DNA of 64,000 bases from Norana najaformis. Taxonomy: Eukaryota; Annelida; Clitellata; Crassiclitellata; Hormogastridae. Under the pieces are notes generated by a model. The model searched no databases. It was not told where the DNA came from and saw only the letters and a list, made by a program, of their open reading frames with translations. Shown here piece by piece: positions 52,822 through 63,357 of this stretch. A program made the position numbers and the translations under genes. The DNA lies in NCBI GenBank assembly GCA_964023275.1, contig OZ029913.1:49541976-49605975 (forward strand). The letters are read 5' to 3'. The stretch's first letter is position 1; every line of letters begins with the position of its first letter.

Positions 52822-54068
52822 TACCGTATATCTCCGAGTATAAGTCGAGAAATTTATGTCTATTTCAGGGCGCCGAAAAAGGACTTCGACTTATACTCGA
52901 GAGACAAAATAGATGGAAGATTTTCAGACCGAATATTCACCATTACGAAAATGGCCTTAAAAATAAACGCTCATTTTATTTTAGTTATCTTTCTTTTTAT
53001 ATCGTTTTTCAAGAAAAATCACATTTCGACAAATTACTGACTACATACAGATCAAAACGAAATATTCTTCTCTTATAACAATGTTATTATATACCGGTAC
53101 TTCTACGATATATTTCATGCATCGAAAACGATGTCCTTTATTATCGCTTGCTGAGACCTCCGCCAAAAGAAATCAAATATCATGGATACGCGCAGGAATG
53201 TCGAGCAAGAGCAAGACCTAAAACATTGCTGTAGAGATGTGTGAAAAACGAGGGAGTTCGGGCTGTGAGCCTAGCTGATAAACCGTTTGAAAGGGGAAAG
53301 TCGCTGGATATTACGTACGCAACGAGGGGGAGAGGACGATCGGATTTAGGCGATTTTGCGTACGGGTGCGTATGGCGAGGGGGTGGGTCTCGACAAAATG
53401 TGTACGTACGCAAAATAAATTTCCACATTAGCCTATTTATAACACTGTATTATCCTATAGTCGTCCGATGGAATTTATTACATTATATAAAAGCCATGTG
53501 CAGTTATTCTGTGCTCAGAACCAGGTCGGCCAAGGTAACTGAGTCACAGGCAGTCGGACATACAGAGAGGTCGCCAGAGGGAGCGACTATAGCAAGATTT
53601 GACAGAACCCTGAAAAATTAATGGAATGCAGGTCAGAAAATTCGCCCTCACATCACTGCCATAGCCATCTGGATGTCGTCTTTGACCAGTCAGGCACTAC
53701 TAAGGGGTGTAAGCCGACCCGCTAAATTAGTTCCTTCAGTTACAAAACCATATACATGTACCTTATGTACATATGGTTTTGTAAATATGGAATGGATACA
53801 TATATACCCATATTCGTATAGTCGCCCGTTATAATTATATTCCCCACAGTCTCTGCATGCTAGCCAAAGAAAGCTCCCTCTGTTAAATATATGATGGGTA
53901 TGAAAATATAATTTTCTTTGCATACGTAATGTATGGGCGGGCCTATATTATGAGGCTGTATATATGGGTTCGACTTATATTCGAGCCGTCGATTCTGGAT
54001 GCTTTTTTTCTCAAAAAAGTACACTTCGACTTATACTTGAATCGACTTATACTCGGAGATATACGGTA
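52822..54068. mobile_element. TA-flanked terminal-inverted-repeat element D
   Basis: The ends TACCGTATATCTCCGAGTAT (52822) and its reverse complement (ending 54068) are nearly perfect over the first 25 bases. Subterminal 'cgacttatact' words repeat at both ends. It shares its left 330 bases with element C at 23129. Non-coding. The neighbouring transposon (54070-56404) inserted exactly at its right edge, so its original right flank lies at 56405 onward. Confidence 0.85.
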
Positions 54069-54069
54069 A

Positions 54070-56404
54070 CACTGGACAACAAATTTTTACAAAAGTCATG
54101 TTACTGAAATGAAATTAGTCAGTTCTTATCAATTTGTATGTGCTGAACACGAATATGACAGTGAAAATGCCGAATTGGCTCTAGTTTTTTTGTAATCTGA
54201 AATGAAGTAATTTTATATCGCACAATGCATGCCAATAGTGATACACTTACAGTTAATATTTGTAAAAACCAGGTCATAGACTAGTTCTTAGATGTTTTGC
54301 CTGTCTCTTGTACAGCTGTTCGGGAGCATCTCTGCGGAGTGTCCAGCAGTAGTCAGCCAACATTGTAGTGGACCATTTTCCCTGGTACCTTTGCTCCATT
54401 GTTGCGATATCTTGATGAAAACGTTCGCCATGTTCGTCACTAACCATACCACAGTTGTCAGGGAAGAAATCCAGATGGGAATGAAGGAAATGCATCTTCA
54501 GAGACATATTGCAGCGAAATTTCTGGTACTGCTTGAGCATGTCTTCTACTAGTTCCTTGTAGTTTTCTGCCCTAACATTCCCCAGAAAGTCTGTAGACAC
54601 TAGACGAAAAGCATTTCATGCTTGTTTCGCATCACCCTCCAGCAAGTTGTTGAAGCGGTCATCTTTGAAGAGTTCTCTAATCCGAGGACCCACAAAAACT
54701 CCCTCTTTAATCTTTGCTTTGCTGAGTCGAGGGAATTTTTCATGCAGGTATCGGAAAGCTGGCGAAGTGCGGTCCATGGCTTTCACGAAGTTCTTCACCA
54801 AACCTAGTTTGATGTGAAGGGGTGGTAGTAGGATTTTGTGAGCCTCGACCAGAGCTGGGTGCTGGATATTCTTCTGTCCAACTGCCATGTTTTGTCTGGG
54901 AGTCCATTGCTTCCGCACGTAGTGCAACTCTCTTGCTCGGCTATCCCACTCACACAAGAAACACATATATTTTGTATATCCTTGCTGCAGTCCCATTAAA
55001 ATGGCAACTACCTTCAAATCACCACACAGGTGCCATTTGTACCTGTTATTGTCAATGGAATGCAGTAGCTGTTTTAGGTTATCGTATGTCTCTTTCATGT
55101 GGACAGCATGCGCTAATGGAATAGATGGAAGACGGTTTCCATTGTGCAAAAGCACAGCCTTAAGACTCAGTGTTGAAGAGTCTACAAAGAGTCTCCATTC
55201 TTGTGAGTCATGAGTGATCTGTAAGGCATTCATGAGGTCGTCAATAATGGAACAGAATACCAGATTACCTTCCTTCATAATGAAAGGTTCCAACTGCTGA
55301 TGGCGCTTTCTATATGAAGTAATTGTGACATCTTCTTCTAGAAGATTCCATTGTTGGAGTCTTGATCCTAGCAATTCTGCCTTGTTTTTGGATAAGTCCA
55401 AATCACGAACAAGGTCATTTAGTTCTTCCTGTGTTATTCTGTGTGGGGTTGATGATGCACCACAGTGAAAATCGGGATCACTGCACGCTGACGGACCAGG
55501 AGAAGAACATGTCGGCTCACCCTTGTCCTCATCAGATGAATCAATGAAAATATATTCTGCTGGATGTTCTGGAATAGGAAGTCCATCACCATGTGGAACT
55601 GGTCTCAATGCTGACGGAATGTTTGGGTAGACTATTGTCGACTTCACCGAAAAGAGGAGGAACCAAGCAGAAGTAACAGTCATCTACGTGGTTGCTTTGC
55701 TCTCTCCACACCATGGGAACTGCAAACGGCATTGATGGTCTTTTGCCATTCAACCGCTGTGAAAGCTGTGTTGTACATGTAGCACAGCATATATGCGGGG
55801 CCCATGGCTTGTCTTGGTCACCAACCTTGCATTCGAAGTAAGCATGATATGCCTTCTTGACTTGATAAGTGATACTTTTCTTCTGGTTGGCAAATGTCAC
55901 TTCCCCACAAATGTAACAAAAGTTGTCCACAGTATTTACGCACTTCCGAGGCATTACTGTTCTGTATTGTATCTAAATGGATAAAGTAATAATAGTTTTA
56001 TAAAACAGTAACTTAAACTGTCTCGCACAAAGTCTGTAATATTGTAAATGCTCAACCGTTCCGACTCGCTTTATATAGTACACTGCTGACGTCATCTTAC
56101 GTCAGCAGCCGACTGGCTGTAGTTTTACATTGCATCAGAAAATGACGTAATCAACTGTGCATGATGTGTCCATGATGGGATTATGCAATGAGGTGGAATA
56201 TTACATCATTCTAGACTTATTTAGGATATTGTCGCAGTCCTACTCCATAAATTTACATGGTGAAACATAAAAAGTGAACTATATGAAATATTTTCAAAAC
56301 GAGAGCCAATAAAAAATTGTTATGGTTATATTCGTGTTCAGCACACCAAGATGCTACACATTAGGGCCTTTTCCAGTCAGTAACGATTTCTATGTTGACC
56401 AGTG
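54070..56404 (-). mobile_element. 2.3-kb DNA transposon with CACTGG ends and TAA target duplication
   Basis: The outer ends are CACTGGACAACA (54070) and, reverse-complemented, CACTGGTCAACA (ending 56404). Further in, both ends share GTTACTGA and an 18-base identical block TGTGCTGAACACGAATAT (54139; 56328-56345) within an imperfect inverted repeat of more than 100 bases. TAA flanks both sides (54067-54069; 56405-56407). It encodes one protein on the minus strand (54274-55954). CACT-type ends with 3-base duplications are characteristic of EnSpm/CACTA (CMC) transposons, so I infer membership there. The 3-base duplication would also fit Harbinger. Confidence 0.85.
54274..55954 (-). pseudogene. 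Transposase-like protein of the CACTGG element, two lesions
   Basis: The N-terminus MPRKCVNTVDNFCYICGEVT (55954) with later C-x-x-C pairs (HICCATC; DCYFC) suggests a zinc-binding domain. After a frame change near 55640 it continues YPNIPSALRPVPH, ELNDLVRDLDLSKNKAELLG, LFVDSSTLSLKAVLLHNG, CGDLKVVAILMGLQQGYTKY, CFLCEWDSRARE and LPPLHIKLGLVKNFVKAMD. A TGA stands for a likely tryptophan near 54613, followed by LHSHLDFFPDN, VSDEHGERFHQDI and MLADYCWTLRRDA. I recall near-identical unnamed proteins in many copies in cnidarian and arthropod genomes. I infer a DDE-type core: D in LFVDSS, D in CGDLK followed by C-x-x-C, E in DEHGERFHQ. The catalytic assignment is not established. Confidence 0.8.
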
Positions 56405-56589
56405 TAATTGGAGATGCTTGCTTCACCCAAAGCCAGCAACATATCAATTTTTGCTTCATCTGTATGAACCTGAAATGCGTTCGTCCCAGTAACATTATCA
56501 ATAAAATTGACCATTTCTTTGCATTTACTGTCCACAGAAAGTGTCCCGTAAATTTCTGTGAACTTGTTTATTTCTGTGAACTTGTTTCT

Positions 56590-56787
56590 TTAGTTAGATG
56601 AGAACAGATTTGTGAGAGAGGGATGAGAGGGTATGAACAGCTACTTCAAGACACTCCTGCAGCCATAGCATAAAAGCCACAGAGGCGTGTTGTTTGAGAC
56701 TGAGTCGAATTTTTGCACATGAAATTGTATTTTATCAGTTTCTGGGTCACTGTTTCCTTGATCATCATCACACAATAGAGAGGATAC
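56590..56787 (-). pseudogene. DDE-Ulp1 gene, block 6 (protease C-terminal part)
   Basis: Acceptor 'ctttgcttcag' before 56787. It encodes VSSLLCDDDQGNSDPETDKI, QFHVQKFDSV and, in another frame, LCGFYAMAAG, the Ulp1-type Q-x-(N/D)-x-x-x-C-G-x-(F/Y)-(A/S) active-site cysteine region. Confidence 0.6.
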
Positions 56788-57027
56788 CTGAAGCAAAGAA
56801 AGTTATTACTTCTCAAACATATTTAATGACACATGAAGTTATCGGAAATTATGTTAATGTGGTTACCTATTAAGTCATTATACATGATTTGAAACTTGCG
56901 AATTGGTGTTTTGTATATATGCACATATATATGCATGTGTATATCACTGTACTACTTAAATTAATGTTTAGGCAATGACTCTTTGATTTGATGTTTCTCA
57001 TATGTTAACACATAGTAGAAAACGAAC

Positions 57028-57909
57028 CTGCAGTACTAGAGTTTTGTCCACGCACACAAAGACTGTCGTAAATGTACACATTCCTATGTATTCGTCCAAA
57101 GACATTGGTAACGCATATCCAAGGTTTATTATTTGAACAAATGGCTTTCCATGTGATTTACGAAAGCGCAGCAAAGACTTCATATGCACACACTGGGCTA
57201 AGCCGGGCACTGGAGTCCTGTTGTGGTTTAGGAAAATTGCTTGGATAATTTCTTTAGTGCCTCACCAATTTCTTTGTCAGACAGTTCATCGTACGTCAGC
57301 AGCGCAGGACTTGTAGTTATTTCTTTATCCCGCAATAGAACATTTTTGTTGGGGCGATCATCTTTCAGTGCGGCCTTTTCGTTGGAGCATAGAATATTTG
57401 CAATATAATTTTCTTTTAATACTGTTGGACAGGTTTTCCGGAGATTATTTTTACTCAGAAGAATCTGGCTTGCTCTTGAAAAGTCATTATAAGTACAGGA
57501 TATCTTTTTCCTAATCTGTATCCATCTTTGGGATCAGTGATTGATTGTCTTTTCTTTCAGGCGCTCTTTCGACCACCGGGCAATAACATTTCTGTTAATT
57601 TGCCCTTGTTTAAAGTTAGCTGGTTCAGTATGAATTCCATCAGACATACTTGATTGTAGTGTAGGGTTTTACCTTTAACTACACCACAGTGCAATTCCAC
57701 AATGGCATTGCTGGCACACCTTGGTACAAAATCAGTTGCTTTTACACCTATGAATCGTACTTGATTCTTATGTAAAGGTGATGACCACAAAGGAAATAAG
57801 TACATTAGACTTTCAATATAATGAAAGGCAGCTGGTGAATATAATTTATTTGCACATGAATCACCTCCATCTGAAAGTTTTATGCCTTCCAGTGCCTTTC
57901 GAAAGTAGC
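57028..57909 (-). pseudogene. DDE-Ulp1 gene, block 5 (third catalytic residue and protease start)
   Basis: Acceptor 'ttgttttgcag' before 57909. It encodes YFRKALEGIKLSDGGDSCAN, FHYIESLMYLFPLWSSPLHK and SNAIVELHCGVVK. After frame changes it gives NRNVIARWSKERLKEKTIN, LLTYDELSDKEIGEALKKL, then protease pieces GKPFVQIINL and NVYIYDSLCV. It ends CAG before GTTCGT. Confidence 0.65.
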
Positions 57910-58654
57910 CTGCAAAACAAAGAGTTAACTTTATTGAGCGAACCATTAAAGATAGTGATGATAACATCGTAATGTCTTAATGATATGATGTGAACAAACT
58001 TTAAGAAATATGTAAATATCATCTATACTTTTTTGTCAGACTGTTTGATCTAATTTCAGTCGTGTATTTTCAGAAAAAGTTTAATACTGTAAGAGGAACC
58101 ACTCTTTATTTCATATTATTGTTACATCCTTTGCAGACTATCCTTTTCTTGTATCTGTATAGCATCTTCCTCTGTTGCATCTTATGAATTTTCTCTTCCT
58201 AATATTTTAGCCATTTTTGCTAATAATCTGTACTTTGCTTCTTCTTTTATTTACCATTAAGTTACTTTGTATTATCCCATTTTAACCATTTAGCATAAGC
58301 TTATACTCAGCATTGATGACGCAATGTTTTTGTTCCCAAATTATATTCTGGCGATTATAAACGATAACTAATTTGTGTTGGGAGGTTGATTTCTACAAAT
58401 CCACATAGCCACTAGGCCAACATTTACGTTAACTTTATAATGGAGCGTTACTTCAGCAGCGACATGAACTTATTACCATTATAACTTCTAAAAATGAATG
58501 TAAGGATATCACTTTTGGCATGGCTTTGCATAGTCTAGTAACAGATGTTATGCATCAAAATTAAGAAATATTAACAGCGTTTTTAAAATAATGTAAACCA
58601 TTACCACATCCAATTATTACATTGGTCAATTTAAGAACAGTACACTGGATTATG

Positions 58655-60121
58655 TTCAGCGTTTGAACAAACAAACAAACCTAATCTTGATCCTAATGAC
58701 CTTCATAATTATCACCCTATTTCTAATCTCTCTTTTCTCTCCAAAACTCTTGAGAGACTTGTTTCCCTTCAATTGTTACCCTATCTTGAAGATTCAGGAC
58801 TTATGCCTCCTGGTCAGTCTGGTTTTAGGCGTCATCACTCTACTGAATCTGTTCTTTTGTCCCTCCTTTCGGACATTTATTCAGCCATTGATCAGTCTCA
58901 CATTACCCTCCTTGCACTCTATGATGTCTCCGCTGTCTTTGACACATTTGATCATAATATTTTGTTATGCCGTCTTGAGCTATCTTTTGGCCTCCATAGT
59001 AGTCCTCTTCACTGGTTTCGTTCTTATCTGAGCAGTCGAACACAGATGGTTATTCTTGGGGACTCCCGTACATCCTGGGTTAAAGTTAATATTGGTGTTC
59101 CCCAGGGCTCAGTCCTTGGTCCTCTTTTATACATTTTGTATACTGCTGATAAACACTTGGCTGTTGGTCATTTGTACGCTGATGATGTCCAGGCTTTTGT
59201 TCAGAGATCTCCATCTGCGCAACTTGCTCTTGTTGGTAAGATTGATGCCCTGATTAACGATATTCAACACTGGATGTCCTGCAGTCGTCTTCGCCTTAAT
59301 CCTGCTAAGACTCAGTTGATCTGGTTTGGTTCTAAATACCGTCTCGCTCAGATTGACTACTCTTGCTTATCTGAAGCTTTCTCCTATTTTATGTTTTTCG
59401 TCTAGTGTTCGTAACCTGGGCGTTATACTTGACTATAACCTTACCTTCGCAAACCATGTCTCTAGTTTGACCCGTTGTTGTTACTACCTTAAGAGTTGTT
59501 TGTCGTTCTGTTTCTTCCTCTGTCTTTACTACTATGATTCACGCCATGATATGCTGTTGCATTGATTACTGCAACTCTGTACTTGCTGGTTTGCCTAAGC
59601 ATCGGCTGTCTTCCCTTCAATCAGTACTAAATTCTGCGGCCAGGTTAATATCATGTCTTCCTCGTTTCTCTCATATCTCTGATTACATCATTCAGCAACT
59701 TCATTGGCTCCCTATCCAATCTCGTATTCAGTTTAAACTATTATCACTGGTAATAAGAGCTTGCATGGGCCAGGCTCCAAAATATCTTTGTGATCTTATT
59801 TGGCCTCCATGCTCTAGTACCTCATCCCGCCCTTTACGTTCTTTAGATCGTATGGATCTATTTGTTCCTTGTGTTAAGTCCTGCCTTGCTCAGCAGAGGG
59901 CTTTTGCTGTTGTTGGCCCATCTCTGTGGAGTGAACTTCCGCTATCACTTCGTGCTAGGGCCACTGTTGTTAATAGAGCTCAGTCAGCTCGTTGTTTAAA
60001 GACGTTCTTATTTCCTCGTTGTTTAAAGACGTTCTTATTTCCCAGGGGCTCTCGCGCTGGAAGTGCCTCTGAGTAGTTTGTTCTGTAAGAAGCGCTATAT
60101 AAGTTATCAAATACAAATAAC
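58655..60121 (+). pseudogene. CR1-like LINE inserted in an intron of the DDE-Ulp1 gene
   Basis: The plus strand encodes reverse transcriptase with PPGQSGFRRHHSTESVLLSL, LALYDVSAVFDTFDHNILL, IGVPQGSVLGPLLYILYTA, GHLYADDVQAFVQ and LRLNPAKTQLIWFGSKYRL (58773-59405), one frame break near 59400, then RNLGVILDYNLTFANHV, LHWLPIQSRIQFKLLSLVI and RAFAVVGPSLWSELPLSL. It ends in 'gcgctatataagttatcaaa' and 'tacaaataacaa'. 5'-truncated before the reverse transcriptase. YADD is intact and lesions are few, so it is fairly recent. A 25-base repeat near 60000-60050 duplicates CLKTFLFPR. Confidence 0.88.
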
Positions 60122-60339
60122 AATGTTCACTTGTTTACGTAAAATGCCAAAGGAATTTCTTATTTAAATATTGCAAAAGCACATGGCTAAGGTATGTACA
60201 AGAGCACTTGGTGCATCAGAAATACACTGTAGAACAATAACACGGAACGATCGCCTCACCAAATTGAAACGCATGCAGAAGTTAATGATTTTCACCATTC
60301 AGTAATACTGGTATTTAATGACATCATATAATCACTGAC

Positions 60340-60465
60340 CTGTATATGGTAATTGCTTAGCAGTTGTCTCATGAGTGTCTATTGCAGTACAGGCTCTTCC
60401 TGATTTAGTTCCACACATAATTTCCTGGTTCGTATCCATGCCATCTGCCAAGCTCCTGTCGTCAT
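60340..60465 (-). pseudogene. DDE-Ulp1 gene, block 4 (short acidic exon)
   Basis: A 126-base open exon with acceptor 'gtgatttag' and donor GTCAGTG, encoding LADGMDTNQEIMCGTKSGRA and TAIDTHETTAKQLPYT. It ends with one base of a glycine codon that block 5 completes, so the intron of about 2.4 kb keeps frame even though a LINE sits in it. Confidence 0.65.
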
Positions 60466-61029
60466 CTAAATCACAAGTTGAAATAAAGGTTCGTGTTCAT
60501 GTATGACTTACAAGTTATTACAACAATTGTTTGCTTTCCAATTATGCATGACTTATAATTAAAACTGCTTGAATATGTGCGTATCATAAAACTGTGCCCA
60601 TATTGCTGCTGAGCAGCATATCTGGTTTGAAACAGCATTAGTCTAGATATATAATCTTAAATTATTTGCAAATTATGAAAATCTTCACGTGGTTTTATAT
60701 TCCACCATAATTTCAATTTGTCTAAGTCACTTTACGAAATTATTTCATTGACACTGGCTTAATGAATAAGAACATGAATCCATTCAAAGAACTGAACCAG
60801 GCTTCAAAATTCCATATAACAGTCTTGTGATAAAGTTATTACATGTCTAAGGACTTCTGTACCAAAAATCATTATGAACAGCTACTTCAAGATATTTCTA
60901 TAGAAATTACGTACTTTCGCTAAAGAGACGTGCTGAAGCACAGTTAAGTTGACACCTAAGTACAGTGAATTGAAATTTGTTCCATTTCATTTCTTACTTT
61001 CTGAAATAAAATATTACATTACAACCATT

Positions 61030-62110
61030 CACATTCTGAGAGTAGTTTCCATATTTGATACCATACTGTTTGTATCGCAGTTTTCTGATGCTTTCTCTCC
61101 TGTCTTCTTGTTGAAAGCAGTATCCAGTGTTTCTACAGAATTCATGTCAATTTCGGACATTTTGTCAAATATTTCACTTCTGTCTGGCTGTAATATGTCT
61201 ATCATTGCAGCCATTACTGACAAATCAGTTTTTTGAATTCAGCAGTATGCATATATTTCTATAAACAGTCACATTATCTTGCAAGCCGCTGCCATCTCTG
61301 GAGATGCGCAGACATTACCATGGAACTCTGCCATATTTTTTCCTTTTCTCAGATTGTACAAGATGCCTAGATATTGCCTTGGTCATGTGAGCACAACATA
61401 GTGCTACAAAAGTTATGGAATTAATTTCCACTTCCTTTGCTAAGCCATTCAAGACTTCTAAAGTACATTCCAAATAAGCAATCAATGGCATATTTTTAAA
61501 CAACTGAATTACTGCATAAATCATTGCAAACGAGAAATCGATAACAATTGCTGACGGCTGAAGAAATGCTCCAGCCTTAAACGTCTAACATTTGGCAAGG
61601 AATTTCTTCAGGGCGTAAGATGTTTCTATCGTGCTATGATTTGTCAAAATGAACTCAAGTACAGAAATGTTGCATTCCACTAGAAGGAGGCAGTAATAGT
61701 AGGCAGGTCCTTCACCTGGAATTCCAGGAATAACAGAACCGGTTGCATCTAAATGCAAAACTGCATCATTTCTGCATCCACGATTCGTAACAAAAAGTTC
61801 AACCTGTTCTTGCATATAGAAAGTGACCGAAAATGGCGTAAGTCCAATTTCATGGATGTAGCCTGTATGTAACTTTACTTCCAATTGCTGCTTCCAAAAA
61901 TTTCTCAACCACCTTCAACTCTTGAATGGGATCATCACATGATTGACTTGACTTCCTCTTCTGAACAGCTGCACGTCTGAAGACATCTGGTGTTTGACAG
62001 GTGTTTGATATTCCCTGCATGAATCTCGGACTAGTTCATAGTTGAAAGTTTCTTGAAATAAAGGTTTGTAGGTGCAGCACGACCTGCAATAATTGCTTGC
62101 GTAATAGCTT
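61030..62110 (-). pseudogene. DDE-Ulp1 gene, block 3 (catalytic core)
   Basis: Begins TQAIIAGRAAPTNLYFKKL, then PDVFRRAAVQKRKSSQSC and ELKVVEKFLEAAIGSKV in changing frames. It carries the first aspartate (HLDATGSV), YYYCLLLVECNISVLEF, the second aspartate (VIDFSFAM), the C-x-x-H (CCAH), and an acidic tail MIDILQPDRSEIFDKMSE. Stops and shifts are scattered through it. Confidence 0.65.
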
Positions 62111-62279
62111 TTCGGTCCTCTCTTTCAACAGAACGTCAAACATAAGGAACTATTTGGTATTGCTTTAACTACACAGCTTCTATAGTTTATTTAACCTTAA
62201 TATTAATTAGATTATCTTTAACGAATTGTAGGCTATCAGAAATGCCGAATTTTGTTTCCTTGAATTAAGTATTCATACA

Positions 62280-62582
62280 TGGCGACTTATAAATGCCAAG
62301 GAACAATGCGGCCAAATTTGGTGGAAACACTCGTGGAAAACCTTGCACCAAGGCGATTTAAGTCTGTTAGGCGTCTCACTTGATGGACAAATACGGAGGA
62401 ACTCTGGCCATGATAATTCAGTTGAGAAACTCTTGGCAGTGACATCAAGCCCGTGTGGTTTACTGTCATTATCACCATTTCCAGGACTTTCTTTGTCGTC
62501 CATTTCTTTACTTGGATCGGATGACTTATCAGCCTCAGTTCCCTTGAAATTACTAAGTATGGAAATCGTTTTGACCATTTCC
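62280..62582 (-). pseudogene. DDE-Ulp1 gene, block 2 (acidic linker)
   Basis: Acceptor 'tgatgtag' before 62582. It encodes an acidic stretch KGTEADKSSDPSKEMDDKES, then LSWPEFLRICPSSETPNRL. The domain is not recognised. Confidence 0.45.
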
Positions 62583-62945
62583 TACATCATTATGGAACTT
62601 GACTTAACAATTTCATTTCCTAATTTGTTATAAAGCAGCCGTAATATATAATACTTAAACTGTCCAAGTGACAGATAGAAAATTAACTCAAGCTTATATG
62701 TGATATGGAGAGTGCATTAGCCTTGATCCCTAATTATGAATAACTGAAAGTAATAAGTCCAGTAAGTGAATTCCTCAGTGTAATTTTATGCCATTTTGAA
62801 GTAATAACTAAAATCAATCACTTGATTTACACAGTAAAAGTACGTAGTGTGTTACTGTAAATGTAAGTAAATGCAAGAAAGTTAACTATGAGAAATACAG
62901 TAAATATAACTGTGAAACTGAGGATATTTTGTCAAAAGTGCTTAC

Positions 62946-63357
62946 TTGTTTTCCTTTGTCCACAAAGGTGGCTTTGTATTTGCTGTCTAAGCAATGCACA
63001 ATGAAATACAATTGTTGTATCATGTTGTTTCCATTCCCGTATGCACTACGCACTTCCTTGCGGAAAGAAGAGACTCTGTCTTTCAAGTTTTGCCTGTAAT
63101 ATGTCTTTTGGCACAGGTTTCTTGACTGCAAATTTGTGCTTAGCGCAATGAGTCCAGCTATAACTGTCATTAGACCAATGGATTTTATGCTCTCCACTGA
63201 AAAGGTACATTTTACCAGGTTTCGGAAAGATTGCTGCATGAAAGCTTATGTTGGAAGGGTCTGGCTTCTGAAGAATAATGGCGACTTCATAAATTAACAA
63301 ACTGCTGTGCTTCTCCCTGTAAACAATAGCCAGATTTGCTGTCGATGTTGCTTCCAT
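62946..63357 (-). pseudogene. DDE-Ulp1 gene, block 1 (N-terminal module)
   Basis: Starts METSTAN-like at 63357 (MEATSTANLAIVYREKH) and carries FSGEHKIHWSNDSYSWTHC and KPVPKDILQAKLERQSLFF. A frame change lies near 63050, then YGNGNNMIQQLYFIVHCLD and KATFVDKGKQ end at the donor GTAAGC. The W-x-x-D-x-Y-x-W pattern recurs in N-terminal modules of related transposases, by memory. Confidence 0.6.

Larger units (their letters stand above)
56590..63357 (-). pseudogene. Spliced DDE transposase fused to a Ulp1-like cysteine protease, decayed
   Basis: Minus-strand gene in at least six coding blocks with usable splice sites: 63357-62946, 62582 to about 62280, about 62110-61030, 60465-60340, 57909-57028 and 56787 to about 56590. 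The N-terminal block holds HWSNDSYSWTHCAKHKF, a tryptophan/cysteine-rich probable DNA-binding module. The core has VLHLDATGSVIPGIPG (first D, 61748), IVIDFSFAMIYAV (second D, about 61540), ALCCAHMTKA (C-x-x-H) and SNAIVELHCGVVK (E, about 57696). The C-terminus has FVQIINL, NVYIYDSLCV, KIQFHVQKFDSV and LCGFYAMAAG, a Ulp1/C48-type protease order whose His-Trp position is damaged. Several frame shifts and stops make it non-functional. C-x-x-H after the second D fits MULE-like or related superfamilies; terminal repeats were not found. Confidence 0.72.

Noticed and set aside
55793-55984. Plus-strand open frames between 54292 and 55984
   Set aside because: Antisense to the transposase-like gene of the CACTGG element, which has clear conserved motifs on the minus strand.
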